Assembly (NCBI GenBank): GCA_039182125.1
Contig: JBCDCH010000043.1
Location: 1 to 34,223, forward strand
Direction: 5' to 3'
DNA from: Planctomycetota bacterium
GTDB taxonomy: Bacteria; Planctomycetota; Phycisphaerae; Tepidisphaerales; Tepidisphaeraceae
Length of the DNA stretch: 34,223 nt
Each line of letters begins with the position of its first letter. Position 1 is the stretch's first letter. Below, piece by piece: positions 1 to 8,080 of this stretch. The position numbers were made by a program, and so were the translations under genes. The notes under the pieces are model-generated. The model saw only the letters and a list, made by a program, of their open reading frames with translations. It ran no database searches and had not been told where the DNA came from.

Positions 1-248
1 GATCCAGGAACAAATCACCACGTTCCAGCCCTTGATTCAGGACCGTGCTCGCACCATTATTGCAGACCTCGACCCGGCAAAGCTGTCCGGGTCGGAGCCG
101 GATCTCGTCCATCTCGTGCATCATCTTTCGACGAAGCGTTTCGAGACCCGGCTCCGACCCGGACAGCTTTGCCGGGTCGAGGTCTGCAATAATGGTGCGA
201 GCACGGTCCTGAATCAAGGGCTGGAACGTGGTGATTTGTTCCTGGATC
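1..248. repeat. Perfect 101-bp inverted repeat at the window edge (probable fold-back chimera)
   Basis: Bases 1-101 are the exact reverse complement of bases 148-248, with a 46-base spacer (102-147). The outer arm lies inside the fliL reading frame, so protein read from the inverted copy no longer resembles FliL, while the 148-248 copy gives normal FliL sequence. A perfect, mismatch-free palindrome that starts at base 1 and disrupts a conserved gene is most simply a template-switch or assembly fold-back at a contig end. A real hairpin end is possible but less likely. Confidence 0.9.
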
Positions 249-640
249 GATTCGGCTTCGGCTTTGTCGACCATCGCGTAGAACGTGACGTCGAAAATGT
301 AGTCGCGGCCCGACTTGGTGTTGTGGGCCCGCACCTCGGCGATCGAAAGCATCGTCTCGCCCGCGAAGTCACCGCCATGATCGTCGACGGGGATCGGATC
401 GCCGTGGGAGTCGTACTGAACTTCGCCGTGATCGAGTTCGGCCTGGAGCGCTGCCGCAGACTCGTCGGGACCGCCGCCGAGCATCTTAAACCCGATGAAC
501 AACGCGATGGCTTCGAGCACCATCGCCCCGCCGACGAGCACCGGCGTCTTCATCAGCAAGCCGAGGATGCCGCCCTTTTTCTTGGACGAATCTTCCCCGT
601 CTTCACTCACGTCGGGATTGTCTTGCGGTTCGTCAGCCAT
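1..640 (-). CDS. fliL: FliL, flagellar basal body-associated membrane protein (3' end corrupted)
   Basis: FliL is a single-pass inner-membrane protein that sits around the stator units next to the MS ring and supports torque. The ATG at 640 opens an acidic N-terminus (ADEPQDNPD), a KKK stop-transfer-like patch, and one membrane segment at about residues 30-54 (VLVGGAMVLEAIALF). A periplasmic domain follows with the usual pattern of a beta strand (YIFDVTFYAMV) and then helices (IQEQITTFQPLIQDRARTII, LETLRRKMMHEMDEI). Native FliL sequence ends near base 103. The remaining frame to base 1 reads the inverted copy of 148-248, so the true C-terminus, which in this family usually ends in a short beta strand, is missing. 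It lies 44 bp after flbD, at the end of the flagellar cluster. There is no clear ribosome-binding site. Confidence 0.8.
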   Translation of the reverse strand, partial: MADEPQDNPDVSEDGEDSSKKKGGILGLLMKTPVLVGGAMVLEAIALFIGFKMLGGGPDESAAALQAELDHGEVQYDSHGDPIPVDDHGGDFAGETMLSIAEVRAHNTKSGRDYIFDVTFYAMVDKAEAESIQEQITTFQPLIQDRARTIIADLDPAKLSGSEPGLETLRRKMMHEMDEIRLRPGQLCRVEVCNNGASTVLNQGLERGDLFLD

Positions 641-684
641 CAGTGGAACTTATCGGCAGGAAGCGGCGGAATGATGAACGCGGA

Positions 685-879
685 TTAGTCCGTCATCGGC
701 CGGCGTGTCATGCGTGCATAGTCGATGGACTTGCGAACCACTTCCTGCAGGCTTTCCCTGACCATGACCTTGTCGCCGCCGTCGGTGCAGATGACGGTGT
801 CCGGGGTCTGTTCGAGAAAACGAATCTTGTCCGCGTTGATCACGAACTGCTGTCCGTTGAGACGGGTGACGATGATCAT
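685..879 (-). CDS. flbD: FlbD family flagellar protein
   Basis: A 64-residue protein starting MIIVTRLNGQQFVINADKIRFLE, with a central TPDTVICTDGGDKVMV segment. This is the small FlbD family found in spirochaete, Firmicute and planctomycete flagellar operons between flgE and the motor genes. It is not the Caulobacter sigma-54 activator of the same name. Its biochemical role is poorly defined, and a Tudor-like small beta-barrel is assumed for the family. A strong Shine-Dalgarno (AGGAGA) lies about 7 bases before the ATG. It is 18 bp downstream of flgE and 44 bp upstream of fliL. In many genomes motA and motB lie between flbD and fliL, but here they do not. Confidence 0.88.
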   Translation of the reverse strand: MIIVTRLNGQQFVINADKIRFLEQTPDTVICTDGGDKVMVRESLQEVVRKSIDYARMTRRPMTD

Positions 880-897
880 GGCACTTCTCCTAAATCG

Positions 898-2622
898 TTA
901 CCGGGTGGTGTTGATCAGTTCCGTGAGCAGATCGTCGCTTGTCGAGATGACTCGGCTGGCGGCGGAGAAGCCGGTGGAACTGATGATCATGTTGATGAAC
1001 TCGCCGGAGAGATCGACGTTCGAGAGTTCGAGAGCACCGGAGCGGATCTTGCCGGCGAGGCCTTCGGTCGGGGCGAGGATCTGTGGATCGCCCGAGTTGG
1101 CGGCGGTACGGAACATATTGGCCCCTTCGTCCTGCAGGCCTTCGGGGTTGTCGAAGCCGGCGATGGCGATCTGGCCGAGGTTCTCGTTCAGGCCGTTAGA
1201 AAACGTGCCGGTGATGACGCCGTTGTCACCGATGCCGAAAGTCGTGAGCGTCCCGGCGGGGACGCCGTCTTGCTGACTGGAGATCAAGCTCTCGGTCGCA
1301 ACCGCAGACATCTGGGAGAAATCGAGCGCGATCGAAAGCGGCGTCCCCGAGCCGGTATTCACCCGCTGAACGTCGACGTTGACCGACGTTTGTCCGATGG
1401 GACGCCCCTCGGTATCGAACTGGACGGTGCCGGTGCCGATGAATCGGCCCGCATCGATGTCGCCATCGGTAAAGGTGTAACGCGTGTCGTTCTGTGACTC
1501 GACGTTGTACCGCCACGTCGTACCGCCGCCGGTGGTGGATTCGAGCGTCATCGTGACATCGACCAGCAACGCGCTACCGAGCGAGTCGTACACGGGGATG
1601 GTGGTGCGGATGCCTTCGCCGATCGCGCCGGTGGTTTCGCCGAAGGCGTCGTCTTCCGCGAACGACAGGCTCATCGCCGGGTTGGTGCTGGTGAAGCCGG
1701 AACCGCTGACGGCGATCTCGTTGGCTTCGCCCTGGTTGCCGAAGACGACAAGTCGGCCGAACGCACCGGCACCGGTGTCTTCGATCTGCGCCCCGGCGGT
1801 CTGCGCGCCCACCGACGGCAGGCCGGTCGCGATGCCCAGGCCTTGTTCGAAGAACTCGATCAAATCGCCAACCGTCGAGGCACCGGTGATCTCGTAAGTC
1901 AGATCGCCAAGTGCCGCGTCACCCTTCTGCCCGTTGAGCGTCAGGACATCACCCACGGCGAACAGCGGCGCACCACCGCCGGCCGGGACGACGGCCGTGA
2001 GCGCGTCACCGGGCGCTGGCGTCGCACCGGCGACTTCGACGTTCTGCGTCGCGAGGATCGTCGCACCGCTGGCGATCTCGCCTTCGGTATTGAGTGCGCC
2101 CTTGAGGTTGACAGTCTCGGTCGCTCTGGCCTTGGTCGCTCCGCCGAGCGGGATTTGAAGCTTGTCGAGCGCACCTCGGACGATGTTGCCGTCCTCGTCT
2201 GCCGCCCAACCCTGCACGAACGCACCGCTGCTGTTGACCAACTCGTTGTTCTGGTTGAGCTGGAACGACCCGTCACGGCTGTAGAGCTGATCGCCGCCGG
2301 CTTCGACGACGAAGAAGCCGTTGCCCTCGATGGCGAGGTCGGTGCTCTTACCGGTCGGCTCGATGGAACCGGCGGAGAAGTCCTTCTGAATCGTGGCGAT
2401 CGTGGCACCGAGGCCGCGCTGGCTCGGGTTGGTTCCGCCGAACTCCGCGCCCGGGGGCGAGCCGGACGCGTCGGTGACGTAGAACTGCGGCTTGAACAAT
2501 GCCCGGCTCGACTTGAAGCCCACCGTGTTGACGTTCGCGATGTTGTTACCGACCACGTTGAGGCGGGTCTGGTTCGTGTCGATGCCCGACAGGCCGGTGA
2601 AGAGCGTTTGTGTCAGTGCCAT
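898..2622 (-). CDS. flgE: Flagellar hook protein FlgE
   Basis: FlgE polymerises into the curved hook that joins the basal body to the filament. The N-terminus (MALTQTLFTGLSGIDTNQ, then NVVGNNIANVNTVGFKSS) is the rod/hook family signature, and residues 70-130 hold the typical TGKSTDLAIEGNGFFVV and YSRDGSFQLN motifs. The middle (about 190-420) is the variable, surface-exposed D1/D2 part, rich in Gly, Ala and Thr. The C-terminus has the conserved GALELSNVDLSGEFINMI and a coiled-coil-forming tail. At 574 residues it is longer than enteric FlgE (about 400), and the extra length is in the central domain. It follows flgD by 49 bp with only a weak SD, and precedes flbD. Confidence 0.95.
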   Translation of the reverse strand: MALTQTLFTGLSGIDTNQTRLNVVGNNIANVNTVGFKSSRALFKPQFYVTDASGSPPGAEFGGTNPSQRGLGATIATIQKDFSAGSIEPTGKSTDLAIEGNGFFVVEAGGDQLYSRDGSFQLNQNNELVNSSGAFVQGWAADEDGNIVRGALDKLQIPLGGATKARATETVNLKGALNTEGEIASGATILATQNVEVAGATPAPGDALTAVVPAGGGAPLFAVGDVLTLNGQKGDAALGDLTYEITGASTVGDLIEFFEQGLGIATGLPSVGAQTAGAQIEDTGAGAFGRLVVFGNQGEANEIAVSGSGFTSTNPAMSLSFAEDDAFGETTGAIGEGIRTTIPVYDSLGSALLVDVTMTLESTTGGGTTWRYNVESQNDTRYTFTDGDIDAGRFIGTGTVQFDTEGRPIGQTSVNVDVQRVNTGSGTPLSIALDFSQMSAVATESLISSQQDGVPAGTLTTFGIGDNGVITGTFSNGLNENLGQIAIAGFDNPEGLQDEGANMFRTAANSGDPQILAPTEGLAGKIRSGALELSNVDLSGEFINMIISSTGFSAASRVISTSDDLLTELINTTR

Positions 2623-2671
2623 GGTTGTTCTCGGTTGGGATCAGAGGTTCAAGAAGTGCGTCCGAGTTCGG

Positions 2672-3151
2672 TTAACCGCCAGCCGGTCGAATGCGATCGT
2701 CCCGGCCCGACGTAAATCCGAGTTCCGGCTCGATCGTGTCCAGGCGTGTTTCGTTGATCTCAACGACGTTCTCCATCGCGAGCTTCTCGCCGGTGTCGAG
2801 TTCGAGAACGACGCTGCCGTCCTCGACGCGAACGGAGTTGACCACGCCGGTGACCTCGCCGGTGTCACCCAGGCCCGTGACGGTCTTGCCGATGAGTTGG
2901 CCGGCGGAGCCGATCGACTGCTGGAGCACCATCGTTTCGAGCGACTCCTGCAAATCGGTCTGGCTTTGGAGCTGGCCGATCTGCGACATCTGCCCAAGCA
3001 GTTCGCTGTTCTTCTGCGGCTCGAGCGGGTCTTGATTTTGCAGCTGTGTCACCATCATCGCGATGAAGTCCTCGGCGTTGAGGCTCTTGGAGTCGCTCTG
3101 GATTTGCGTGGGGCCGGCGGATGCGCCGAGGCCGGATGCGATCGTGCTCAT
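2672..3151 (-). CDS. flgD: Hook-capping protein FlgD
   Basis: FlgD forms the temporary cap under which hook subunits assemble. The 159-residue product has the diagnostic N-terminal motif LNAEDFIAMMVTQLQNQDP at about residues 24-42, followed by a Gln-rich helical stretch (SELLGQMSQIGQLQSQTDLQ). A short beta-rich segment (LIGKTVTGLGDTGEVTGVVNSV) comes next, where longer homologues carry Ig-like and Tudor-like domains. It is therefore a compact FlgD without the full Ig-like insert. The ATG is preceded by a purine-rich AAGAAGG. It lies between fliK and flgE, the usual hook-gene order. Confidence 0.92.
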   Translation of the reverse strand: MSTIASGLGASAGPTQIQSDSKSLNAEDFIAMMVTQLQNQDPLEPQKNSELLGQMSQIGQLQSQTDLQESLETMVLQQSIGSAGQLIGKTVTGLGDTGEVTGVVNSVRVEDGSVVLELDTGEKLAMENVVEINETRLDTIEPELGFTSGRDDRIRPAGG

Positions 3152-3213
3152 GTTGCCTTCTTCGGCCCGATCCCGGGTCCGGTAACAGTTGGGGCGAGTT
3201 GGTAAAGGCCCGG

Positions 3214-3228
3214 CGGCAAAGGTTGCCG
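3214..3228 (-). other. Small perfect hairpin between fliK and flgD
   Basis: Six-base stem CGGCAA/TTGCCG with a three-base loop, in the 106-bp gap between the fliK stop and the flgD start. No run of T follows on either strand, so a classical intrinsic terminator is not supported. It may act as an RNA-processing or stability element, or be chance. Confidence 0.3.
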
Positions 3229-3257
3229 ACGCACCCGCAGGAGTTGCGCGTCAGCCG

Positions 3258-4808
3258 CTAGGCGGCCTGTTCGATTTCGTCGCCGTAGATCACGTTCCGC
3301 CAACGTCGGGCGAGTTCTTCGCGGGCGCGCTGCTGTTCGTTCTGGCGTTGGTCGCGGGCGGCGGGGTCTTCCTGACCACCTCGGGAGTCGCTGTTGGTTT
3401 GGCTCTGCGTGTCGGTCGGCTGGGCCTGTCGGACGTTGATGCGGTCGACCTGCACACCGGCAGCTTCGAGCGATTGCTTGAGCGTGTGCAACGACTGACC
3501 CAACGCCTTAGCCGCATCTCCGCTCGGCGTGACGAACGACACTTCGGCGACACCGGCGGTCATCTTCACGCGGACCGCGACGTTGCCGAGTGATGGCGGG
3601 TCGAGGCGAATTTTCATCTCGCCACCGTTGTCTTTCACCAACGCCGAAACGCTGCGAACAACATTGGGCTCGTTGGCCGCGGTGAACTGTTCGCGGGAAA
3701 CCGGCGTGGACACGTCCGCCTTGATCGTCGCAGCGGGCTTGGGCGCGGCGTCGGCCGTCGAGAGATCCGCAGCCGCCGTGGTGTCGACGGTCACGACTTG
3801 TGGCACCGATTGAGTCGGTGCGGACCGAATTTCGGTGGTCGCCTCGGCGGCGCGGACCTGCGCGCCTGTGGGTGCGATCGGTGCTTCCAGACGAGCCGCC
3901 GGCTCTGCGGCAACCAGCTGAGCCGGCGAAACCCGATCGGTTGGTTGGGTCGGTTGGGGTTCAACAGGTCCCGCCGGCTCGGCGCTTACGGTCGACGTCG
4001 TCGGAGACTTCGGCCCGGTCCGCTGATCGACGACCGTCGGGCGTTTCGGGTCGGCATCGAGTTCGCGCTTGTTGATCGTCGCAGTCGTCAACGGCGCGGC
4101 AATAGCGGTCGCCGTGGTGAGCGCGGCGCGTACTTCCGTGACCTGGGCGGTTTCGCGAACGACCTGCGTGGCCGCACGCTGAATCGCTTCCTGGGCGGCG
4201 GCGAACTCTGCGGGCGAGATCGCCGTCGCGGCGGTCAACACGTCACCAACGGGTGCATCGGAAGCTGGGACGATCGTGTCGAGCGGCACCGTCACGACAT
4301 CGGTGTAGCCGACAGGGTTGACGTCGACCGGCACGGATGACGTCGCGAGTTCGGCGGCAGGCACGTCGCTGTCGGTAACAACCTGCACGTTGATTTCAGC
4401 GGCCGAGATCACGGGCGGATCGGCAACCGGCTTCTGCTGATCGGTCGTCGGTTCCGTGAGTTGTCGGAACTCCGCGACCCATTCGGCCACGGTGCCCTCG
4501 CGCTCGGACGAGTCGGCGGCAACGGCTGTTGCGGCGTCGGGTTGATCCTCCGCGGTCTCGCGCGGTGTCTCGTCCGACGTCGGATTGGGTGCCGTTGAAG
4601 TCCCGCCCGTTGAATCGTCAGCAGGCTGTTCGGTCTTCGCCGCGGTCAGTTTCTCGGCGAACTTCTCCCCGGTCGCCGGCTCCGACTTGTCGGACCGCCC
4701 CGGCTCAATCTCGCGGCGGACCGGAAGCGCATCATCGCCGTGCCGTGATGGCTTGGGCTTGGCCGGGGCGAAGATGTCGTTCACGGGAGACGTGGTGCGC
4801 TCGATCAT
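3258..4808 (-). CDS. fliK: FliK, flagellar hook-length control protein
   Basis: FliK is secreted during hook growth, measures hook length, and switches the export gate from hook to filament substrates. The product is 516 residues. The first 360 are low-complexity, rich in Ala, Thr, Pro and Glu, as expected of the extended ruler. The C-terminal Flg_hook domain is visible at about residues 385-470, with EMKIRLDPPSLGNVAVRVKM, a predicted beta strand (VAEVSFVTP) and the helix LGQSLHTLKQSLEAAGV. A Gln/Arg-rich hydrophilic tail follows, ending EIEQAA. Its ATG overlaps the stop of the motE-like gene by four bases (ATGA), indicating translational coupling. The N-terminal part is not recognisable by sequence alone, so the call rests on the C-terminal domain and position. 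Confidence 0.88.
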   Translation of the reverse strand: MIERTTSPVNDIFAPAKPKPSRHGDDALPVRREIEPGRSDKSEPATGEKFAEKLTAAKTEQPADDSTGGTSTAPNPTSDETPRETAEDQPDAATAVAADSSEREGTVAEWVAEFRQLTEPTTDQQKPVADPPVISAAEINVQVVTDSDVPAAELATSSVPVDVNPVGYTDVVTVPLDTIVPASDAPVGDVLTAATAISPAEFAAAQEAIQRAATQVVRETAQVTEVRAALTTATAIAAPLTTATINKRELDADPKRPTVVDQRTGPKSPTTSTVSAEPAGPVEPQPTQPTDRVSPAQLVAAEPAARLEAPIAPTGAQVRAAEATTEIRSAPTQSVPQVVTVDTTAAADLSTADAAPKPAATIKADVSTPVSREQFTAANEPNVVRSVSALVKDNGGEMKIRLDPPSLGNVAVRVKMTAGVAEVSFVTPSGDAAKALGQSLHTLKQSLEAAGVQVDRINVRQAQPTDTQSQTNSDSRGGQEDPAARDQRQNEQQRAREELARRWRNVIYGDEIEQAA

Positions 4809-5503
4809 GAGCCGGTCCCTTCGGTGGTTTCGTTCAACGCGACTTCGTTTTGCCGCATCAGCTCGAGGAGTTGGCGGACACGCACGACTTCGCCGGGGGT
4901 TTTGAACTCCGCGAGAATCTTGTTCGCCGTGCGCGGGTTCATCGCCGTGAGGTATTGCACGACGGTTTCGTCGTCGAGGTCCAGGAAGACGTTCTTGACC
5001 TGCTTGGGCTTCATGCCCTGGTAGAGCTTGAGCGTGTCCTGGAAGCCGCGGTCGTTGGCGAGCTTCTCGGCCTCGGCGGCGAAGGCGGCCAGTTCGGCTT
5101 CCCTGACGGCGACCGACTCCCGATCGACCAACAGGTTCTGCTGCGCGAGACGGAGCTGAGCACGCAGGTCGCGCAGTTCGCGGCGACGGCGGTCGAGTTG
5201 TTCAAGCCGGGCGGTGAACGCTTCTTCGATCGCGTCGACCCGCTCGCTGGCCGACGCCAATGGATCAACCGCAAGTAACTCCTCGAGTTGCTCTAGCGAC
5301 GTGGGTGCGACATCGTCCTCGACGGTTTCGAGCTCGCCGGTCGGCGCTTCGTCCGGCGGGTACATGATGTCGGTAATGGCCGACATCTTCTCGCTGTCCA
5401 TGCCGGCCGAGGTCCAGAAGTACGCCGCCGCCCCGAGCGCTACGAGGAAGTTCAACGCGAGGATAAAAACAGTAGCGGTCAGGAATCGTTTGATGGTGCC
5501 CAC
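4805..5503 (-). CDS. MotE-like membrane coiled-coil protein (MgtE-N-like fold)
   Basis: A 232-residue protein with an N-terminal membrane anchor (residues 8-30, LTATVFILALNFLVALGAAAYF), an acidic linker, and a long charged coiled coil at about 85-150 (rich in Arg, Glu, Leu and Gln). A C-terminal domain at about 155-215 (LKLYQGMKPKQVKNVFLDLDD, YLTAMNPRTANKILAEF) resembles the MgtE N-terminal and FliG middle domains. This layout matches MotE-type proteins, which in other bacteria stabilise stator or FliL-associated rings. The start is a GTG with a strong AGGAGG seven bases upstream. It sits where many operons carry such a gene, between fliJ and fliK. The role is inferred from domain layout and position, and no experimental equivalence is implied. 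Confidence 0.75.
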   Translation of the reverse strand: MGTIKRFLTATVFILALNFLVALGAAAYFWTSAGMDSEKMSAITDIMYPPDEAPTGELETVEDDVAPTSLEQLEELLAVDPLASASERVDAIEEAFTARLEQLDRRRRELRDLRAQLRLAQQNLLVDRESVAVREAELAAFAAEAEKLANDRGFQDTLKLYQGMKPKQVKNVFLDLDDETVVQYLTAMNPRTANKILAEFKTPGEVVRVRQLLELMRQNEVALNETTEGTGS

Positions 5504-5533
5504 GGACAGTCCTCCTGACTATGTTCCGGGAAA

Positions 5534-5992
5534 TCAGGTCTCCGCCTCACGGTTGGCGAAGCTCATTTGCGTGGCCGTCTCGTCGTCGGCGACCTGCTGC
5601 TTGCGTTTGCGGTCGGCGAGCCATTGCTCGTGATCACGGTCGCGGAGCTTCTCGATCACCTTCAACCGCTTGGCGACCTCGGCCACTTCCAGTGCGACGG
5701 CGTCCGCCGAACGCTTGGCAATGGCGAGACGCTGGACCGACGCCCGGCCCACCGACGCCACGCTGTTAACGTATCGGCGATGCGTGGCCAGAACCTGCAG
5801 ATTTATCGGGCCTGTCATCTGATCGTCGCGCATCCAGCGGGCGGTCTCATCACTCTGGCGTTGGAGCTCACGCAGTTCGTTTTCGATCGCGGCAACCTGC
5901 GCTTGCGCATGGCCGAGACGTTCGAGCGCGGCGCGGTGCTCGGCTTCGCGCTGACGCAGGACGGCTTCGAGTCGAAAGACAAACCGGGCCAT
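5534..5992 (-). CDS. fliJ: FliJ, flagellar export chaperone/stalk
   Basis: FliJ is the central coiled-coil stalk of the export ATPase, comparable to the gamma subunit of F1. The 152-residue product is almost entirely helical and charged. It begins MARFVFRLEAVLRQREAEHRAA, matching the family N-terminus (F-x-F-R-L-x-x-V-L), and has long heptad-like stretches around residues 20-50 and 80-140. It lies nine bases after fliI, with a moderate SD (TGAGG) before the ATG, and 30 bp before the motE-like gene. FliJ sequences diverge strongly, so position and the N-terminal motif carry the call. Confidence 0.85.
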   Translation of the reverse strand: MARFVFRLEAVLRQREAEHRAALERLGHAQAQVAAIENELRELQRQSDETARWMRDDQMTGPINLQVLATHRRYVNSVASVGRASVQRLAIAKRSADAVALEVAEVAKRLKVIEKLRDRDHEQWLADRKRKQQVADDETATQMSFANREAET

Positions 5993-6001
5993 CGATCAAC
6001 C

Positions 6002-7375
6002 TCACTGTTGCGGCGGCGACTGTGCCTGACCTTGCTGGGCACGCATCTGCGCCGCGGCGTTCTCGATCTGGGCGTGGATCATGTCGAGCTTGCGTCGGGC
6101 GGCGGCGAAGTCATCGTGGTCGCCCTCGACTTGCCGCAGGAACTGCTGGATGGTGTCGTGGGCGGCGACGGCGAGGTCGTGCTCGGGATTTTGGCCCGAC
6201 GCATACGCGCCGACGCTGAGCAGGTCGGCCAGATCGCGGTGCATCGACTCGAGTTGCAGGATCCGCTCGGCCCGGCCGCGGTGTACCGGATCGGTCACGG
6301 CGGTGCGGACACGGCTCACCGACTGGAGGACGTCGATGGCCGGGTAGTGGCCGCGCTCGGCGAGCTTTCGGCTAAGCAGAAAATGTCCGTCGGCGATACC
6401 CTTCACGGCGTCGGCGATCGGTTCGTCGAAATCGTCGCCCTCGACCAGCACGGTGTAGAAGCCGGTGATGGTGCCGGTCTGCGTGGTGCCGGCGCGTTCG
6501 AGAATGGACGGGAGCAATGCGAACACGCTGGGCGGATAGCCACGCGTGGCGGGCGGCTCACCGGCGGCAAGGCCGATCTGCCGTTGGGCATGGGCCAAGC
6601 GCGTCAGCGAGTCCATGAGCATCAGCACGTTCTGCCCGGCATCGCGAAAACCCTCGGCCACGGCACACGCCAGCTTCGCCGCACGGACCTTGAGCAGCGG
6701 CGTGTCATCGCCGGTCGAAACGATCACGACGCTCCGCTTCAGACCTTCGGGGCCGAGCGTGTCATGAAGGAAGTCGGCGACCTCCCTGCCGCGCTCGCCG
6801 ATGAGCGCGATGACCGACACGTCGGCGTCGGTGTGCTTGGCAACATGGGCCATGAGCGTGGACTTGCCGACACCCGGACCTGCGAAAAGACCGACACGCT
6901 GACCCCGGCCGCAAGTCAGCAGCGCGTCGATCGCGCGAACACCCGTCGCAAGCGGCTTGCGAATCGGCACACGAATCAGGGGATTCAGCCGCGGTGGGTC
7001 GAGAGGCCTGGCGTCACCGGAGGGTAGCGAACCGAGTCCGTCGATCGGCTTGCCGAAGCCGTCGATGACCCGACCGAGCAGCCCTGAACCCGTGCGAACG
7101 CGCGGCGACATCTTCGTGTTGGAGACCCGATCACCCGCCGCGACGCCGGCTGTACCGGACAGCGGCATCAGCAACGTATGTCCGTCCCGAAAGCCGATCA
7201 CTTCCGCCTGCTGTAGGCCGCTGGTGGCTTCGATTTCGACGAGTTGGCCGATGGGGAGTGGCAGATGCTCGGCTTCAAGAGTCTGTCCTGCCGCCCGTGA
7301 CACGCGTCCGGTGATGCCGAGCGGAATCGCCGAGCCGAGCATGTCCAGTTGGGCGTCGGTGGGGAGAACGGGCAT
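6002..7375 (-). CDS. fliI: FliI, flagellum-specific export ATPase
   Basis: FliI forms a hexamer at the base of the export gate and hydrolyses ATP to help unfold and deliver substrates. The 457-residue length is normal. The Walker A motif GPGVGKST is at residues 166-173 and Walker B is VLMLMDSLTR. These are followed by the family signature AQRQIGLAAGEPPATRGYPPS (split around AGEPPATRGYPPSVF) and SILERAG. The preceding VRAIDALLTCGRGQRVGLFAG and the catalytic GERGREV are also present. The protein ends in a Gln-rich tail. It is packed between fliH (12 bp) and fliJ (9 bp). Type III secretion ATPases are related, but the flagellar neighbours settle the identity. Confidence 0.97.
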   Translation of the reverse strand: MPVLPTDAQLDMLGSAIPLGITGRVSRAAGQTLEAEHLPLPIGQLVEIEATSGLQQAEVIGFRDGHTLLMPLSGTAGVAAGDRVSNTKMSPRVRTGSGLLGRVIDGFGKPIDGLGSLPSGDARPLDPPRLNPLIRVPIRKPLATGVRAIDALLTCGRGQRVGLFAGPGVGKSTLMAHVAKHTDADVSVIALIGERGREVADFLHDTLGPEGLKRSVVIVSTGDDTPLLKVRAAKLACAVAEGFRDAGQNVLMLMDSLTRLAHAQRQIGLAAGEPPATRGYPPSVFALLPSILERAGTTQTGTITGFYTVLVEGDDFDEPIADAVKGIADGHFLLSRKLAERGHYPAIDVLQSVSRVRTAVTDPVHRGRAERILQLESMHRDLADLLSVGAYASGQNPEHDLAVAAHDTIQQFLRQVEGDHDDFAAARRKLDMIHAQIENAAAQMRAQQGQAQSPPQQ

Positions 7376-7387
7376 CGGATCGCTCCA

Positions 7388-8074
7388 CTATTCCGGCAGT
7401 AGTTCGGCAGCGAGGCGCTCGAGCTGGGTATCGAGAGTCGCATCGACTTCGCAGCCGACTGCGGTGATCTTGCAGCCGCCGGGAGCGATGGTGTCGTCCT
7501 CAACGATCTTGGCATGCTTCAGGTCGGGCCAGCGAAGTTCGAGGTCGAACGCGGTACCCGAGAGCAACTGTGCCTGTCCGGGGGCGACTGCGAGGCGAAC
7601 GTCGTGTGCACCGGTCGCACAACGGGCGGCAGCGGTGATGTTCCGTGCGAGCACTTCGGGATCGACCGAACCCTGGCGCCGGGTGATTTTCTCAGCAACC
7701 GCGACGGCCAGCCGAGCGACGTCCGCGGCGGCTTCGTCGGCCAATGCCTGGCGGTGTGTGTCGACGGATTCGAGCGCAGCGGAGAGCGTGGTGATGAGCT
7801 GTTGGAGTTGGGCTTGATGGCTGGCGAGCGCTTCGGCTTTCCCCTCCTCGTGACCGCGAACCTGGCCATCTTCGGTCCCCTGCTCCAGTCCCGTTGCGTA
7901 GCCGGCTTCTTGCGCCTCGTCGCGCATGGCCGCCGCTTCGGCGTCGGCCCGGGCGAGGATCGTCGCCGCTTTCTGTTTGGCCGCATCCACGATCGCCGAC
8001 GCTTGCTTCTGCACGTCTTCCATCTGGAACACGCGGGCGGTGGTCGGGACGTTGTCGGCCTTGAGCAACGGCAT
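7388..8074 (-). CDS. fliH: FliH, flagellar export ATPase regulator
   Basis: FliH dimers bind FliI and dock the ATPase to the C ring. The 228-residue product has an N-terminal alanine- and glutamate-rich helical region (about 20-130). Within it are glycine-containing repeats (GYATGLEQGTEDGQVRGHEEG) like the GxxxG repeats typical of FliH. A C-terminal globular part follows (VARLAVAVAEKITRR, EVLARNITAAARCA, APGGCKITAVGCEVDATLDTQ), matching the FliH/YscL/V-ATPase E family. It starts at an ATG six bases after the fliG stop and ends 12 bases before fliI. Confidence 0.92.
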   Translation of the reverse strand: MPLLKADNVPTTARVFQMEDVQKQASAIVDAAKQKAATILARADAEAAAMRDEAQEAGYATGLEQGTEDGQVRGHEEGKAEALASHQAQLQQLITTLSAALESVDTHRQALADEAAADVARLAVAVAEKITRRQGSVDPEVLARNITAAARCATGAHDVRLAVAPGQAQLLSGTAFDLELRWPDLKHAKIVEDDTIAPGGCKITAVGCEVDATLDTQLERLAAELLPE

Positions 8075-8080
8075 GTTCGG

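Noticed and set aside
32-688. 218-codon plus-strand frame at the window start
   Set aside because: It is antisense to fliL and owes part of its openness to the inverted repeat, which makes both strands read the same peptide across the palindrome.
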